Below are positions 1 through 8,573 of a stretch of DNA of 64,000 bases, in pieces. This DNA comes from Cytophagaceae bacterium. GTDB lineage: Bacteria; Bacteroidota; Bacteroidia; Cytophagales; Spirosomataceae. Each line of letters opens with the position of its first letter. The first letter of the stretch is position 1. The notes beneath the pieces are model-generated. The model was not told where the DNA came from, ran no database searches, and saw only the letters and a program-made list of their open reading frames with translations. Both the position numbers and the translations under genes were made by a program. The DNA is taken from assembly GCA_005791165.1 (NCBI GenBank), contig SXXW01000005.1:1-64000 (forward strand). Direction: 5' to 3'.

Positions 1-187
1 AGGAGCTAAAATGGCTATGCCTGTCTATGCAAAATTCATGGAACGTGTATATTCAGACGCGACATTAGCCATAGAAGGATACCGAAAAATGCCATTCCTT
101 AAGCCTGATAATTTCACATTCGACTTTACTTGCAGCGGCAAGGTGGGCCAAGACTCTCTCGCTACAAACCAACAACCTGTCAATTAA
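1..187 (+). CDS. penicillin-binding protein, C-terminal end (partial)
   Basis: The first 61 codons are open from the window edge to a TAA at 185-187. The peptide begins G-A-K-M-A-M-P-V and continues with a Met-Glu-Arg-Val-Tyr stretch. This matches the end of the transpeptidase domain of class A penicillin-binding proteins (PBP1A/MrcA family), where a conserved Gly-x-x-x-Ala-x-Pro-(V/I)-(W/Y) segment precedes the final helix. Such proteins cross-link peptidoglycan on the periplasmic side of the inner membrane. The start and catalytic motifs lie outside the window. It runs in the same direction as uvrC, 69 bases upstream of it, with no terminator visible between them. The assignment rests on a short segment. 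Confidence 0.6.
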   Translation, partial: GAKMAMPVYAKFMERVYSDATLAIEGYRKMPFLKPDNFTFDFTCSGKVGQDSLATNQQPVN

Positions 188-256
188 TTAATAGGGCGCG
201 ATATAATTAGTATAGTTATCACTACTTTACTTTAAATAATTACCTATTTTTAGTCG

Positions 257-2074
257 ATGTACGAATTGGATGTAAAATTATTGCTACCCACACTTCCAGA
301 AGACCCTGGGGTGTATCGATATTTCGATGAAGCAGATATCATTATCTATATTGGAAAAGCCAAAAATTTAAAAAACCGGATTAGTAGCTATTTTACCAAT
401 CAAAAAAATCAAGACAACAAAACAAGAAGACTCGTCCAACAAATAAGGCGGGTTGAATTCACCATTGTACATTCAGAATTCGATGCACTGTTGTTGGAAA
501 ATACCCTAATTAAACAGTTTCAGCCGAAATACAATATTCTTTTAAGGGACGATAAGACGTACCCCTTTTTATGCATCACCAAAGAACATTTTCCTAAACT
601 GATTTCGACCCGACGCATCGATCACCAAGCAGGAACTTATTTTGGACCTTTTGCAAACCCAAAATCCATGAATGCGTTGATGGAATTATTGCATCAGCTC
701 TTTCCCCTCCGGACTTGCTCGTTGGCATTAAAACCGGCCAACATAGAACTAGGAAAATTCAAAGTCTGTTTAGAATATCATATTGGTAACTGCAAAGGGC
801 CATGTGAAGGACTACAATCAGAAGCTATTTATTTAGAATACATCGATTCGATTCAAAACATCCTAAAAGGACATTTTCAAAAGCCCAAAAACTACTTCCA
901 CGAAAAAATGCAAAATGCTTCGAGCAGATTGGCCTTCGAGGAAGCACAAGAATATAAAGAAAAATGGCAATTATTAGAAAACTACCAAGCTAAGTCCACG
1001 GTCGTAAATCCTGCCATTCATGATGTCGATGTTTTCTCCATCGTATCCGATGAACAAGTCGCTTACATCAATTTCATGAAGGTAATTAATGGGACCATTA
1101 CTCAAGCTCAAACTTGGGAGACCAAGAAAAAACTGAATGAAGATGAAAGTGATTTATTAACCATGCTCATCTGGGAAAAAAGAGAACAATTTCAAAGTGA
1201 GGCAAAAGAAATTATTACCAACATTCCCATGGCGCTCGATTTTAAAGGGGTCAAAAATACCATCCCAGTAATGAGTGATAAGAAAAAGCTGCTAGACATG
1301 TCTCTTAAAAATGTGCTCTACTTTAAAAAGGAGAAAGCAGATAGGAAAGCGGCGGAAGAAAGTGGAGGGGATCGAAAAATGAGAGTTCTCCTCACATTAA
1401 AAAATGATTTACGCTTGACCCAATTGCCCAAACATATCGAATGTTTTGATAACTCAAATCTACAAGGTACCAATCCTGTATCCGCCATGGTTTGTTTTTT
1501 AAATGGTCTTCCGGCAAAAAAAGAATACCGATTATTTACTCCCAAGACCGTTGAGGGGCCCAATGACTTTGCTACCATGTTTGAAGTAGTCACTCGGCGA
1601 TACAAAAGATTGTTGGAAGAGGAATCCGAATTGCCCAATCTTATTATTGTCGACGGCGGAAAAGGCCAACTATCTTCCGCTTGCGATGCACTTAAAGCCA
1701 TCGACTTATACGGTAAAATACCCATCATAGGTATCGCAAAGCGCTTAGAAGAAGTATATTTTCCTGAGGATACTTTGCCACTGTATATTGATAAAAAATC
1801 AGAGTCATTGAAGTTAATCCAACAATTACGCGATGAAGCCCACCGTTTTGGAATAACCGCACATCGGAATAAACGAAGCAAAAATTTCATTGTAAGCCAA
1901 CTAGAAGAGATGGAGGGGATAGGAAAATTGACCGCCCAGAAATTACTTAAGCAATTTGGAACCACACGAAATATGTTGGACGCGCCAATCACTGAACTCG
2001 AAAAAGTGATTGGAAAGGCTAAAACACCTGCGTTGGTAAGCCAACTGAAAATTTGGCTCGATGAGAAAAATTAA
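257..2074 (+). CDS. uvrC: excinuclease ABC subunit C (UvrC)
   Basis: UvrC makes both incisions flanking a lesion in nucleotide excision repair, working with UvrA and UvrB. The 605-residue protein has the full domain order. An N-terminal GIY-YIG nuclease (about residues 14-95, with G-V-Y and Y-I-G) makes the 3' cut. A central UvrB-binding UVR helix pair lies near residues 205-240. An RNase H-like nuclease (about 380-540, including D-N-S-N and V-D-G-G-K-G-Q-L) makes the 5' cut, and a C-terminal double helix-hairpin-helix (about 550-600) binds DNA. Length is normal for the family. The stop codon TAA (2072-2074) interlocks with the stop of the convergent nuoK, so the two genes share three bases. 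Confidence 0.97.
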   Translation: MYELDVKLLLPTLPEDPGVYRYFDEADIIIYIGKAKNLKNRISSYFTNQKNQDNKTRRLVQQIRRVEFTIVHSEFDALLLENTLIKQFQPKYNILLRDDKTYPFLCITKEHFPKLISTRRIDHQAGTYFGPFANPKSMNALMELLHQLFPLRTCSLALKPANIELGKFKVCLEYHIGNCKGPCEGLQSEAIYLEYIDSIQNILKGHFQKPKNYFHEKMQNASSRLAFEEAQEYKEKWQLLENYQAKSTVVNPAIHDVDVFSIVSDEQVAYINFMKVINGTITQAQTWETKKKLNEDESDLLTMLIWEKREQFQSEAKEIITNIPMALDFKGVKNTIPVMSDKKKLLDMSLKNVLYFKKEKADRKAAEESGGDRKMRVLLTLKNDLRLTQLPKHIECFDNSNLQGTNPVSAMVCFLNGLPAKKEYRLFTPKTVEGPNDFATMFEVVTRRYKRLLEEESELPNLIIVDGGKGQLSSACDALKAIDLYGKIPIIGIAKRLEEVYFPEDTLPLYIDKKSESLKLIQQLRDEAHRFGITAHRNKRSKNFIVSQLEEMEGIGKLTAQKLLKQFGTTRNMLDAPITELEKVIGKAKTPALVSQLKIWLDEKN

Positions 2075-2376
2075 TTTCTAGATTGAAATTGGTCAATGTC
2101 TATCTTTTTGAATCTCCGGAAAACCTGCAAGATAATAGCCAATGCAATGGACATCTCGCAAACCCCGATCACCAATACAAACAAACCCATCATCAATCCT
2201 TGGTTTTGCTCATCCCCTCGAGAGAATGCAATCAAATTTAAATTAGCTGCATTTAACATTAATTCTACCCCCATTAATACAAAAATGACATTTCGCTTGA
2301 TCAGTATAATGGATAGTCCCGTAGCAAATAAAAATGCCCCGACCCACAAGAAAAATATCAATGGAATTTCATTCAT
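2071..2376 (-). CDS. nuoK: NADH-quinone oxidoreductase subunit K
   Basis: This 101-residue subunit belongs to the membrane arm of respiratory complex I, where the antiporter-like subunits couple quinone reduction to ion pumping. It has three hydrophobic helices. The second carries the conserved G-V-E-L-M-L-N-A-A-N-L-N motif, whose glutamate is part of the proton path in NuoK/MrpC proteins. Its start overlaps the end of nuoJ by 8 bases, so translation is probably coupled. It is the last gene of the E1-nuoI-nuoJ-nuoK unit. nuoL, nuoM and nuoN are not next to it, because uvrC ends here in the opposite direction. Confidence 0.96.
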   Translation of the reverse strand: MNEIPLIFFLWVGAFLFATGLSIILIKRNVIFVLMGVELMLNAANLNLIAFSRGDEQNQGLMMGLFVLVIGVCEMSIALAIILQVFRRFKKIDIDQFQSRN

Positions 2377-2887
2377 GATTTTTAGCGATATAGGTAGCTC
2401 CCACTAATGCAATCAACAAAAACACACCGGTCAACTCAAACGGAAAAGAATACTCAAGCATGAAACTTAGGCCCGCTTGGCCCAGTTTAGAATGCTGATC
2501 TATGTCGGAAAACGCATAAAAATACTGTTGGCCCATTAACCAAGATAAACCAAAAAAAACACTCAGGCCAATGGTAAATGCCCAAAATCGCCCTTTCTGC
2601 TCAGTAAAAAGCTCATTCGTTTCCCCCGTCTTGGATGTTCGTTGGCCCGTCATCATAATCCCAAACAAGATTAAAATCAACACACCCCCCACATAAATCA
2701 TTAAGTGCGAAACTGCCATTACATCCGCAAAAGCCAATACATAAAACCCTGCTAACCCTAGCATGGTCATGAACATGGCCAACGCCGCATGCAACACATT
2801 TTTTGTCCACAACATAAAAAATGCGCTTCCACAGGTCAAAAAAGTTAACACCAAAAAGCCAATCATCAAGGGACTATTCATGATCAT
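2369..2887 (-). CDS. nuoJ: NADH-quinone oxidoreductase subunit J
   Basis: This 172-residue membrane subunit of complex I has about five predicted hydrophobic helices. The third carries the conserved run around H-L-M-I-Y-V-G-G-V-L-I-L-I-L-F-G-I-M-M, which includes the pi-bulge region of NuoJ. It overlaps nuoI by 14 bases and nuoK by 8 bases, the usual I-J-K order with translational coupling. Length and topology are ordinary for the family. No separate promoter is visible, so it should be transcribed from the promoter upstream of the E1 gene. Confidence 0.95.
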   Translation of the reverse strand: MIMNSPLMIGFLVLTFLTCGSAFFMLWTKNVLHAALAMFMTMLGLAGFYVLAFADVMAVSHLMIYVGGVLILILFGIMMTGQRTSKTGETNELFTEQKGRFWAFTIGLSVFFGLSWLMGQQYFYAFSDIDQHSKLGQAGLSFMLEYSFPFELTGVFLLIALVGATYIAKNHE

Positions 2888-3686
2888 CCTGTGTTTTGGG
2901 AGGAATCTTCGGTTTAAAACTAGGCTTAAATGCTGGCTTAGCTACTGGTTTCTCTGGCTCAGTCGCCTGATTTTCGATTTCAGAAGGCGCTTCCTCTATT
3001 TTCGCAGTCGGCATTTTCGGCTTAAAACTCGGCTTGAATGCCGGCTTAGCTACTGGTTTCTCATCCCCTTCTTTATTTTCTAATGCTTCAGCTGACATAG
3101 AAGCGGAGGCTTTCATCGCTTCTTTTTCAGCGACAAACTGCTCATATAGTTGTCTTTTTTCATCCGCCTGCTCCGGGCTTAAATTAGCAAAACCAAACGT
3201 ATGTTCCTTCACATCAAATACAGAAAAATCATATTCAGATGTCATAGTTAAACATTCCGTTGGGCAAACCGTTGTGCACAAACCGCAGAAGCAACATTTT
3301 GACATATCTATATCAAATTTCGCTGCATACAATCGAATGGGAGATCCATCTGAGGTATGCCCCACAAGGCCCGTTGCTTTAATTGGATCAATTTCAATGC
3401 AATCAACTGGACACACTTTGACACATTTATCGCAAACGATACAATCGTCCATCTCGTTGTGCAATTGGTATCGCCCATTCACTGGAACAGGTATTTTTTG
3501 ATGCGGATATTCCAAGGTGAATATCCCTGTATTTTCGCCAGCACTAAAATAATTAGGATCTTGTACTTGTTGGATTTTCCTTGATTTTCTGGCAGACCAT
3601 GCATGTTTCCATGTCAAAGCCATCCCATTGCGAGTGCTTTTTACTCCAGATAAAATTGCCTTAAAATACAAAGAGATCGCTGACAT
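2874..3686 (-). CDS. nuoI: NADH-quinone oxidoreductase subunit I with a repeat tail
   Basis: NuoI carries two 4Fe-4S clusters (N6a and N6b) that pass electrons along the peripheral arm of complex I to N2. Both ferredoxin motifs are intact: Cys82, 85, 88, 92 and Cys131, 134, 137, 141, each ending in Cys-Pro. The conserved domain ends near residue 170. Beyond it lies an unusual tail of about 100 residues, rich in Lys, Pro, Ala and Glu. The tail holds two identical 15-residue units, K-P-V-A-K-P-A-F-K-P-S-F-K-P-K, at residues 210-224 and 246-260. It is likely disordered and has no known role. The start lies one base after the stop of the E1 gene, so this gene continues that operon. Confidence 0.95.
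   Translation of the reverse strand: MSAISLYFKAILSGVKSTRNGMALTWKHAWSARKSRKIQQVQDPNYFSAGENTGIFTLEYPHQKIPVPVNGRYQLHNEMDDCIVCDKCVKVCPVDCIEIDPIKATGLVGHTSDGSPIRLYAAKFDIDMSKCCFCGLCTTVCPTECLTMTSEYDFSVFDVKEHTFGFANLSPEQADEKRQLYEQFVAEKEAMKASASMSAEALENKEGDEKPVAKPAFKPSFKPKMPTAKIEEAPSEIENQATEPEKPVAKPAFKPSFKPKIPPKTQDDHE
2907..3059 (-). repeat. in-frame duplicated segment in the nuoI tail
   Basis: Two 45-base copies (2907-2951 and 3015-3059) lie 108 bases apart and encode the same 15 residues of the NuoI tail. They differ at a handful of mostly synonymous sites. This suggests an internal duplication kept under selection at the protein level, although the direction of change cannot be read from one sequence. 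Confidence 0.85.
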
Positions 3687-3687
3687 A

Positions 3688-6114
3688 TTAAAAATAAATA
3701 GCTGGGAATGAAGTTGGGTCTACCTCGCGCATCATCTCATAAACAGTATCCACCACATTTTCCACGTTGGGTTTACTGAAATAATCACCGTCTGAACTGT
3801 AAGCAGGGCGATGAGGGGGCGCCGACAAACATCTAGCTGGAGCATCTAACCAATTAAATCCTCCTTGTTTGTCAATCACCTCTTGCATCATGTAGGCTGT
3901 TGCCCCGCCCGGCATATCTTCGTCTGCAAAAAGCACACGATGCGTTTTTTGAATGGACAAAAGAATCTGGTGATTTCGGTCAAAAGGCAATAGGGTTTGA
4001 ACGTCGATAACCTCCACAGAAATACCCATTTCGGCCAGCGTTTCAGCCGCTTCCATCACGATCCGACACATGGATCCATATGTAACCACAGTCAAATCAC
4101 CACCCTCCCTTAAAATTTCAGGGATTCCTAAAGGCACAACAATATCCAATAAGTTGGTCGGCATAGGTTCCTTAAGCCTATATCCATTTAAACATTCAAT
4201 CACCAAACCAGGGTCATCCCCCATTAATAAAGTCCGGTACATACCGGCAGCCTGCGTCATATTTCTAGGTACACAAAAATGCACACCTCGTAATCCATTG
4301 ATCAACAAGGCCATGGGGCTACCTGAATGCCAAATACCCTCCAGGCGATGTCCCCTGGTTCTTAAAATCATGGGAGCTTTTTGGCCACCCACTGTCCGAT
4401 AATGCAAGCAAGCCCAGTCGTCCGATAATATAGGAAATGGATATAAAATATAGTCTAAGTACTGAATCTCCACAATCGGCTTTAAACCGCGCATCGAAGC
4501 ACCGACTCCCTGACCCACTAAACTTATTTCTCGAATGCCCGTATCGGTTACTTTTAAGGGACCAAACTTTTCTTGCAATCCAGCAAGTGTTTGATTCACA
4601 TCACCAATTTTTCCTACATCTTCCCCTAAAATAAAAACGCGAGGATCTTCTAAAAAATCAGAAAAACTCTGATTTAAAATTTCTCTACCGTCTACTAGTT
4701 GGGGTACTTTTTCATACATAGGTTTCACTTCCTTCACCAACAAAGGCGAATGGACCGATTCACTCATTTGATGTGAACTAAATCTTCTGCGATTTTTATC
4801 TTCTAAATCTGTCAACCACTTCCTCAATAATTTAACCGCAGGTCCTTGATAAAATCGAAATGCTCTTAATGTTTTTCTACCCGCTTTGACCAAATCACTA
4901 AAGATTGGATAGGTAACTTGGTTTAATTCTTCAATGATAGGTTCCAGCAAACTTGGTTCATTCGTGGAATCCAATAAATTTTTAGCAATTCTCAAATAGC
5001 CCTTTCGGTCTACATCCACTGAGGACATATACGCAGCAAAGGCATCCTTTTGATATTTTCTTGCTTGAATAACTGCAGCATCATCAATCGACTTTAGCGT
5101 AGCTTCATCTGAATAATTATTTTCTAATATCCACTGGCGAAACAATAAATTACAATCTGCCTCATGTTCCCAAGCCAATCGATCCGTAGACTTATACCGC
5201 TCATGTGACCCTGAAGCCGAATGGCCTTGAGGTTGAGTACATTCAATGACATGAACCAAGCAAGGAACAAATTCTTCTCTAGCTAATTTAGCCGCACGAA
5301 CGTAGGCGGCCAATAATCCCGGATAATCCCAGGCTTTAACTTCAATGATTTCCAAGCCTTTTCCATCTTCATTTCGCTGAAATCCAGCAAGAGCCTTTGA
5401 AATGGACGACTTAGTTGTTTGGAATTCAATTGGCACCGAAATACCATATCCATCATCCCAAACGGAAAAAATGATAGGTATCTGTAAAACACCTGCCGCA
5501 TTAATGCACTCAAAATACATCCCCTCAGAAGTACTTGCATCACCAATCGTGGTATAACAAACCTCCTTACCGCCTTTTGAGAAAAGTGTCGAATGCTCTT
5601 TTAAATCAGATCGTTCTCGATATAATTTTGACGCATAAGCAATCCCTAAGGCTCGGGGTGTTTGCGCGGCTGTTGATGAAATTCCAGCCACAGAATTAAT
5701 GCGTGAAGTCTGATCCTTCCATTCTCCATTTTCATCCAACCAACGCGTGGCATGATGATTATTCATTTGTCGGCCCCCAGAATGTGGGTCAAAATTTATA
5801 TCAGGGTGTCCATATAATTGGGCAAAATACTGAGGCCAAGTTAAGTCCCCAACAGCCACACCGATGGTCTGATCCCGATAATATCCAGAAATATAATCTC
5901 CTGTTTGCATGGACCGAGCTAAGGCTATTTGGCATAGCTCCTTCCCATCTCCGTAAATGCCGAATTTAGCTCGACCTGTAAAAACTTCTTTCCTAACGAG
6001 TAAACTACATTGCCGACTAATCACGGCGAGCTGATAATCCTCCAGAATCTTTTTGGGATCAAGTTTAATCTCCGACTTAGTAAAAGAATATGAATTCTGG
6101 GGAATCAAGGGCAT
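3688..6114 (-). CDS. 2-oxoacid dehydrogenase E1, alpha and beta chains fused
   Basis: This thiamine-diphosphate enzyme decarboxylates a 2-oxoacid and passes the acyl group to the lipoyl arm of an E2 protein. Both E1 chains are fused in one polypeptide, as is common in Bacteroidota. The alpha part (about residues 25-370) has the ThDP site G-D-A-S (191-194) through W-D-D-G-Y-G-I-S (219-226). The beta part (about 465-808) has G-E-D-V-G, the R-T-V-G-G region and a transketolase C-terminal domain. Branched-chain 2-oxoacids are the likeliest substrate, but pyruvate or 2-oxoglutarate cannot be excluded. I place the start at 6114 (808 residues). A longer frame opens at 6153, but a consensus promoter lies inside that extension. 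The gene reads into nuoI with a one-base gap, and no E2 or E3 gene is nearby. Confidence 0.9.
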   Translation of the reverse strand: MPLIPQNSYSFTKSEIKLDPKKILEDYQLAVISRQCSLLVRKEVFTGRAKFGIYGDGKELCQIALARSMQTGDYISGYYRDQTIGVAVGDLTWPQYFAQLYGHPDINFDPHSGGRQMNNHHATRWLDENGEWKDQTSRINSVAGISSTAAQTPRALGIAYASKLYRERSDLKEHSTLFSKGGKEVCYTTIGDASTSEGMYFECINAAGVLQIPIIFSVWDDGYGISVPIEFQTTKSSISKALAGFQRNEDGKGLEIIEVKAWDYPGLLAAYVRAAKLAREEFVPCLVHVIECTQPQGHSASGSHERYKSTDRLAWEHEADCNLLFRQWILENNYSDEATLKSIDDAAVIQARKYQKDAFAAYMSSVDVDRKGYLRIAKNLLDSTNEPSLLEPIIEELNQVTYPIFSDLVKAGRKTLRAFRFYQGPAVKLLRKWLTDLEDKNRRRFSSHQMSESVHSPLLVKEVKPMYEKVPQLVDGREILNQSFSDFLEDPRVFILGEDVGKIGDVNQTLAGLQEKFGPLKVTDTGIREISLVGQGVGASMRGLKPIVEIQYLDYILYPFPILSDDWACLHYRTVGGQKAPMILRTRGHRLEGIWHSGSPMALLINGLRGVHFCVPRNMTQAAGMYRTLLMGDDPGLVIECLNGYRLKEPMPTNLLDIVVPLGIPEILREGGDLTVVTYGSMCRIVMEAAETLAEMGISVEVIDVQTLLPFDRNHQILLSIQKTHRVLFADEDMPGGATAYMMQEVIDKQGGFNWLDAPARCLSAPPHRPAYSSDGDYFSKPNVENVVDTVYEMMREVDPTSFPAIYF

Positions 6115-6130
6115 TATTTTATTTAACACG

Positions 6131-6161
6131 CAAAAATACAACATTTTAGGCATGAGCCAAA
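6131..6161 (-). promoter_or_regulatory. promoter of the E1-nuoIJK operon
   Basis: On the minus strand TTTG (6158-6161) is followed by exactly 19 bases and TATTTTTG (6131-6138). This is a perfect match to the Bacteroidota -33/-7 consensus. Transcription should begin about 6 bases downstream, near 6125, leaving a leader of roughly 10 bases before the ATG at 6114. It also shows that the upstream ATG at 6153 cannot be used from this promoter. Confidence 0.75.
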
Positions 6162-6194
6162 AACATAGGTCTGATAAAAAAATACCCTAATTCT

Positions 6195-6225
6195 TTTGTT
6201 GAATCTTCCCTTTGTTTTAGATTTG
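6195..6225 (+). promoter_or_regulatory. promoter of the DUF1573 gene
   Basis: TTTG (6195-6198), 19 bases, then TAGATTTG (6218-6225): another exact Bacteroidota promoter. It lies about 25 bases before the ATG at 6251 and is back to back with the promoter of the E1 operon. Confidence 0.75.
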
Positions 6226-6250
6226 CCCCACATTATAAAAACATAAAACC

Positions 6251-6628
6251 ATGAAGAAATTTTTAGGAATTATTGCCATACTTTTTGCTGTTGCATTTCA
6301 ATCAAATGCTCAGGGTATGATTAAATTCAAAGAGACTGCTCACGATTTCAAAAAAATCACCGAAGGAACCCAAGCAACATACAGTTTTGAGTTTACGAAT
6401 ACAGGGAAAGCACCCGTTGTCATTTCAAATGTTCAACCTTCATGTGGATGTACCACTCCGGAATGGACTAGAGAACCTATCATGCCTGGTAAATCAGGTA
6501 AAGTGACTGCTTCATATAACTCAGCAGGACGTCCAGGAAGTTTTAATAAGACGATTACCGTTGTGAATAATGGGGAAGTTTCTCAAATTATATTGACGAT
6601 TCAAGGCTCAGTAGAACCTAAAAAATAA
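6251..6628 (+). CDS. DUF1573 domain protein, exported
   Basis: The 125-residue protein starts with a signal peptide (M-K-K, then a hydrophobic core, cleavage after Ser-Asn-Ala near residue 20). It continues as a single beta-sandwich domain of the DUF1573 family, an immunoglobulin-like fold frequent in Bacteroidota. The hallmark P-S-C-G-C-T-T-P segment is present near residue 73, followed by a P-G-K-S-G stretch typical of these ASPM/SPD-2/Hydin-like domains. It is therefore probably periplasmic or outer-membrane associated. No enzymatic role is known. It is a single-gene unit with its own consensus promoter and a very strong terminator right behind the stop. Confidence 0.88.
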   Translation: MKKFLGIIAILFAVAFQSNAQGMIKFKETAHDFKKITEGTQATYSFEFTNTGKAPVVISNVQPSCGCTTPEWTREPIMPGKSGKVTASYNSAGRPGSFNKTITVVNNGEVSQIILTIQGSVEPKK

Positions 6629-6638
6629 CAATTTCATT

Positions 6639-6681
6639 GCATAAAAAAAGGAACTCAAAAATTGAGTTCCTTTTTTTATGC
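6639..6681. terminator. bidirectional terminator, 20-bp perfect stem
   Basis: A perfect 20-base-pair hairpin (6639-6658 with 6662-6681, three-base loop) has an A-run on one side and a T-run on the other. It can terminate both the DUF1573 gene and the minus-strand gene pair that ends at 6698. Confidence 0.9.
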
Positions 6682-6697
6682 GTTTTTCCGACGACTA

Positions 6698-8560
6698 TTA
6701 ATCCCGATTCGGCTCCACTTTATTTTTTGCCCCAAGTCCATTAATCCAAGAAGCTATTTTCAACACATCATTAGCCGGGATATGACTCATAGGAGCCATT
6801 TCAGTCGCATAATCAGGCCAATTTTGAGGATTGGGCTTATACACTAATGCCAAAATTTGTTGGTCCGAATACTTTCGCTTAGCGATATCTTCATAAGAAG
6901 GTCCTATCACCTTTTTGTCTTTTGCATGACAAGCTAAGCACGTATGCTTTTTTAATAAGGCCAATGCTTGTGCTTCCGTAACTATTTGCTTTTTACCATT
7001 GACCGCCAATTTTGGTTGATCTACCACAGCGACAACCGCTTTTTCAGTCACAGGGGCAGTGGACTCATTCATTGCCAATTTATCTCCAGCAGGAATTTCG
7101 TTCAAGGTATAATAAGCCGTTTCATGTAATAAAGGCTCACCCTCCTCATTTAAAATGCCTTTCAAAATAAACTCATGAATGTAGAATTGCCTAATTCCGT
7201 CCATCGAAATCCGCACGGTTTTCTTATCTGGAGAAACTGAAATTCCCTTGATCTTCAATTCATTTACATTGATAATCGGACTTCCATATTGATGGTGGTA
7301 TTGATAAATATAAGACCTCAACGCATAAGAAGCCGCGTTCTTCACGGATTTTACATCAACGGGCTGAGTAAATGAAATCTCAAATCCATCCGATTTAGCA
7401 TGAATTTTATTAATCTCAAAAGGCGTTAATCCATTCCAAACTAATCTTTGAAGTCCAAAATTATCTTTCCCCGTAGATCCCCAACCCCTGGAGGTCATTC
7501 CTACAAACATACTTCCGTCCAAGCCAAAGCGCTCACGCAAAATTCCCGACTGAAATCCCTCACGATAGTTAATGCAAAATCCTTGATAAACGCCATTCAC
7601 CTTTTCCATGAACACACGCATCACCTTAGATTGTCCTTGGTCTGCGACAAAATACTGCCCAGGGAAAGGACTGAATTTTCCTTTAGTCGTATCTTGGATA
7701 ATATCGGATGTTGAAATTCCCATGATCGCATGTGGAAACCAAACCGCAGGCAATTTCAAGTTTTTTACTTTTTTTGCTGCCTCAAACATCGGCTGGCTAT
7801 TATCAGGAATTTCCTCCAATGTCAATTTAAATGGACTATTAGGTTCTTTAGCCCATTTGATTCCCCCAGGATTACCTGCAAAATCACCTTTGGCCAAATG
7901 AGTGATTCGACCGGAACCAACCCAATCTCCTTGGTTTTCACCGTAAAAAATATCGCCTTCGTCATTAATGCTGTAACCTGCTGGGGAACGCAAGCCTGCC
8001 GACTGTGGTTCTAGTGTTCCATCAGGTTTTATCTTGACTAACCAACCGCGCCATTTGGCAAATTTCCCTTCGCCAAAGCCAATCCAGGCTAAATTCAAGG
8101 TCACCAACATATCCCCGTTTTTATCAAAAACAGGTCCATAAGTGTACTCATGGTAATTACCAGATAATTCGAATTGGTAAATCGGCTCATATAAATCAGC
8201 CACCCCATCACGATTAGTATCTGTAATTTTTGTCAATTCCCCACGCTGAGAGCAGTAAAAGACACCATCCTTGTACGCTAAGCCTAAAATCTCATGCAAG
8301 CCACTGGCAAATCTTCTAAAATTAGTTTGGTGGCTATCCTTTTGATAAGGATTTTCAACAATCCATATTTCCCCTCTCCGAGTACTTACGGCCAATCGGC
8401 CATCAGGCATAGTTGCCAAGCCTCCTACTTCTAAATACAAGTCCTGAGGAATAGGTAAGGTTTTTATTTCATAAAAATCTTGCTCTGTTTTTGGAGCTGG
8501 TTTTTGCCCAAAAGCTCCAACAGAAATGGCTAATAATAAAATGCTTAATTTTAATTTCAT
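6698..8560 (-). CDS. sugar-dehydrogenase-like propeller with C-terminal cytochrome c
   Basis: The 620-residue exported protein has a signal peptide (residues 1-18, ending G-A-F-G-Q). A six-bladed propeller of the glucose/sorbosone dehydrogenase type follows (about 30-380), then a small linker domain. A cytochrome c domain closes the protein (about 525-610), with the heme motif C-L-A-C-H and a candidate axial methionine in M-A-P-M. The fold suggests a periplasmic dehydrogenase-like protein that hands electrons to its own heme. Key PQQ residues cannot be verified by eye, so activity is uncertain. It lies 13 bases behind the DUF1080 gene and is probably co-transcribed with it. Both products are exported, which points to a shared role on extracellular carbohydrate. 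Confidence 0.82.
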   Translation of the reverse strand: MKLKLSILLLAISVGAFGQKPAPKTEQDFYEIKTLPIPQDLYLEVGGLATMPDGRLAVSTRRGEIWIVENPYQKDSHQTNFRRFASGLHEILGLAYKDGVFYCSQRGELTKITDTNRDGVADLYEPIYQFELSGNYHEYTYGPVFDKNGDMLVTLNLAWIGFGEGKFAKWRGWLVKIKPDGTLEPQSAGLRSPAGYSINDEGDIFYGENQGDWVGSGRITHLAKGDFAGNPGGIKWAKEPNSPFKLTLEEIPDNSQPMFEAAKKVKNLKLPAVWFPHAIMGISTSDIIQDTTKGKFSPFPGQYFVADQGQSKVMRVFMEKVNGVYQGFCINYREGFQSGILRERFGLDGSMFVGMTSRGWGSTGKDNFGLQRLVWNGLTPFEINKIHAKSDGFEISFTQPVDVKSVKNAASYALRSYIYQYHHQYGSPIINVNELKIKGISVSPDKKTVRISMDGIRQFYIHEFILKGILNEEGEPLLHETAYYTLNEIPAGDKLAMNESTAPVTEKAVVAVVDQPKLAVNGKKQIVTEAQALALLKKHTCLACHAKDKKVIGPSYEDIAKRKYSDQQILALVYKPNPQNWPDYATEMAPMSHIPANDVLKIASWINGLGAKNKVEPNRD

Positions 8561-8573
8561 GATCTTATATGGG

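Noticed and set aside
1318-1992. 224-codon open frame antisense to uvrC
   Set aside because: It lies wholly inside the well-supported uvrC gene, has Ser/Arg-rich composition typical of a reverse-complement shadow, and shows no domain or promoter.
3034-3501. 155-codon open frame antisense to nuoI
   Set aside because: It overlaps the Fe-S motif region of nuoI on the other strand; the translation is Cys/Ser-rich noise without a recognisable fold.
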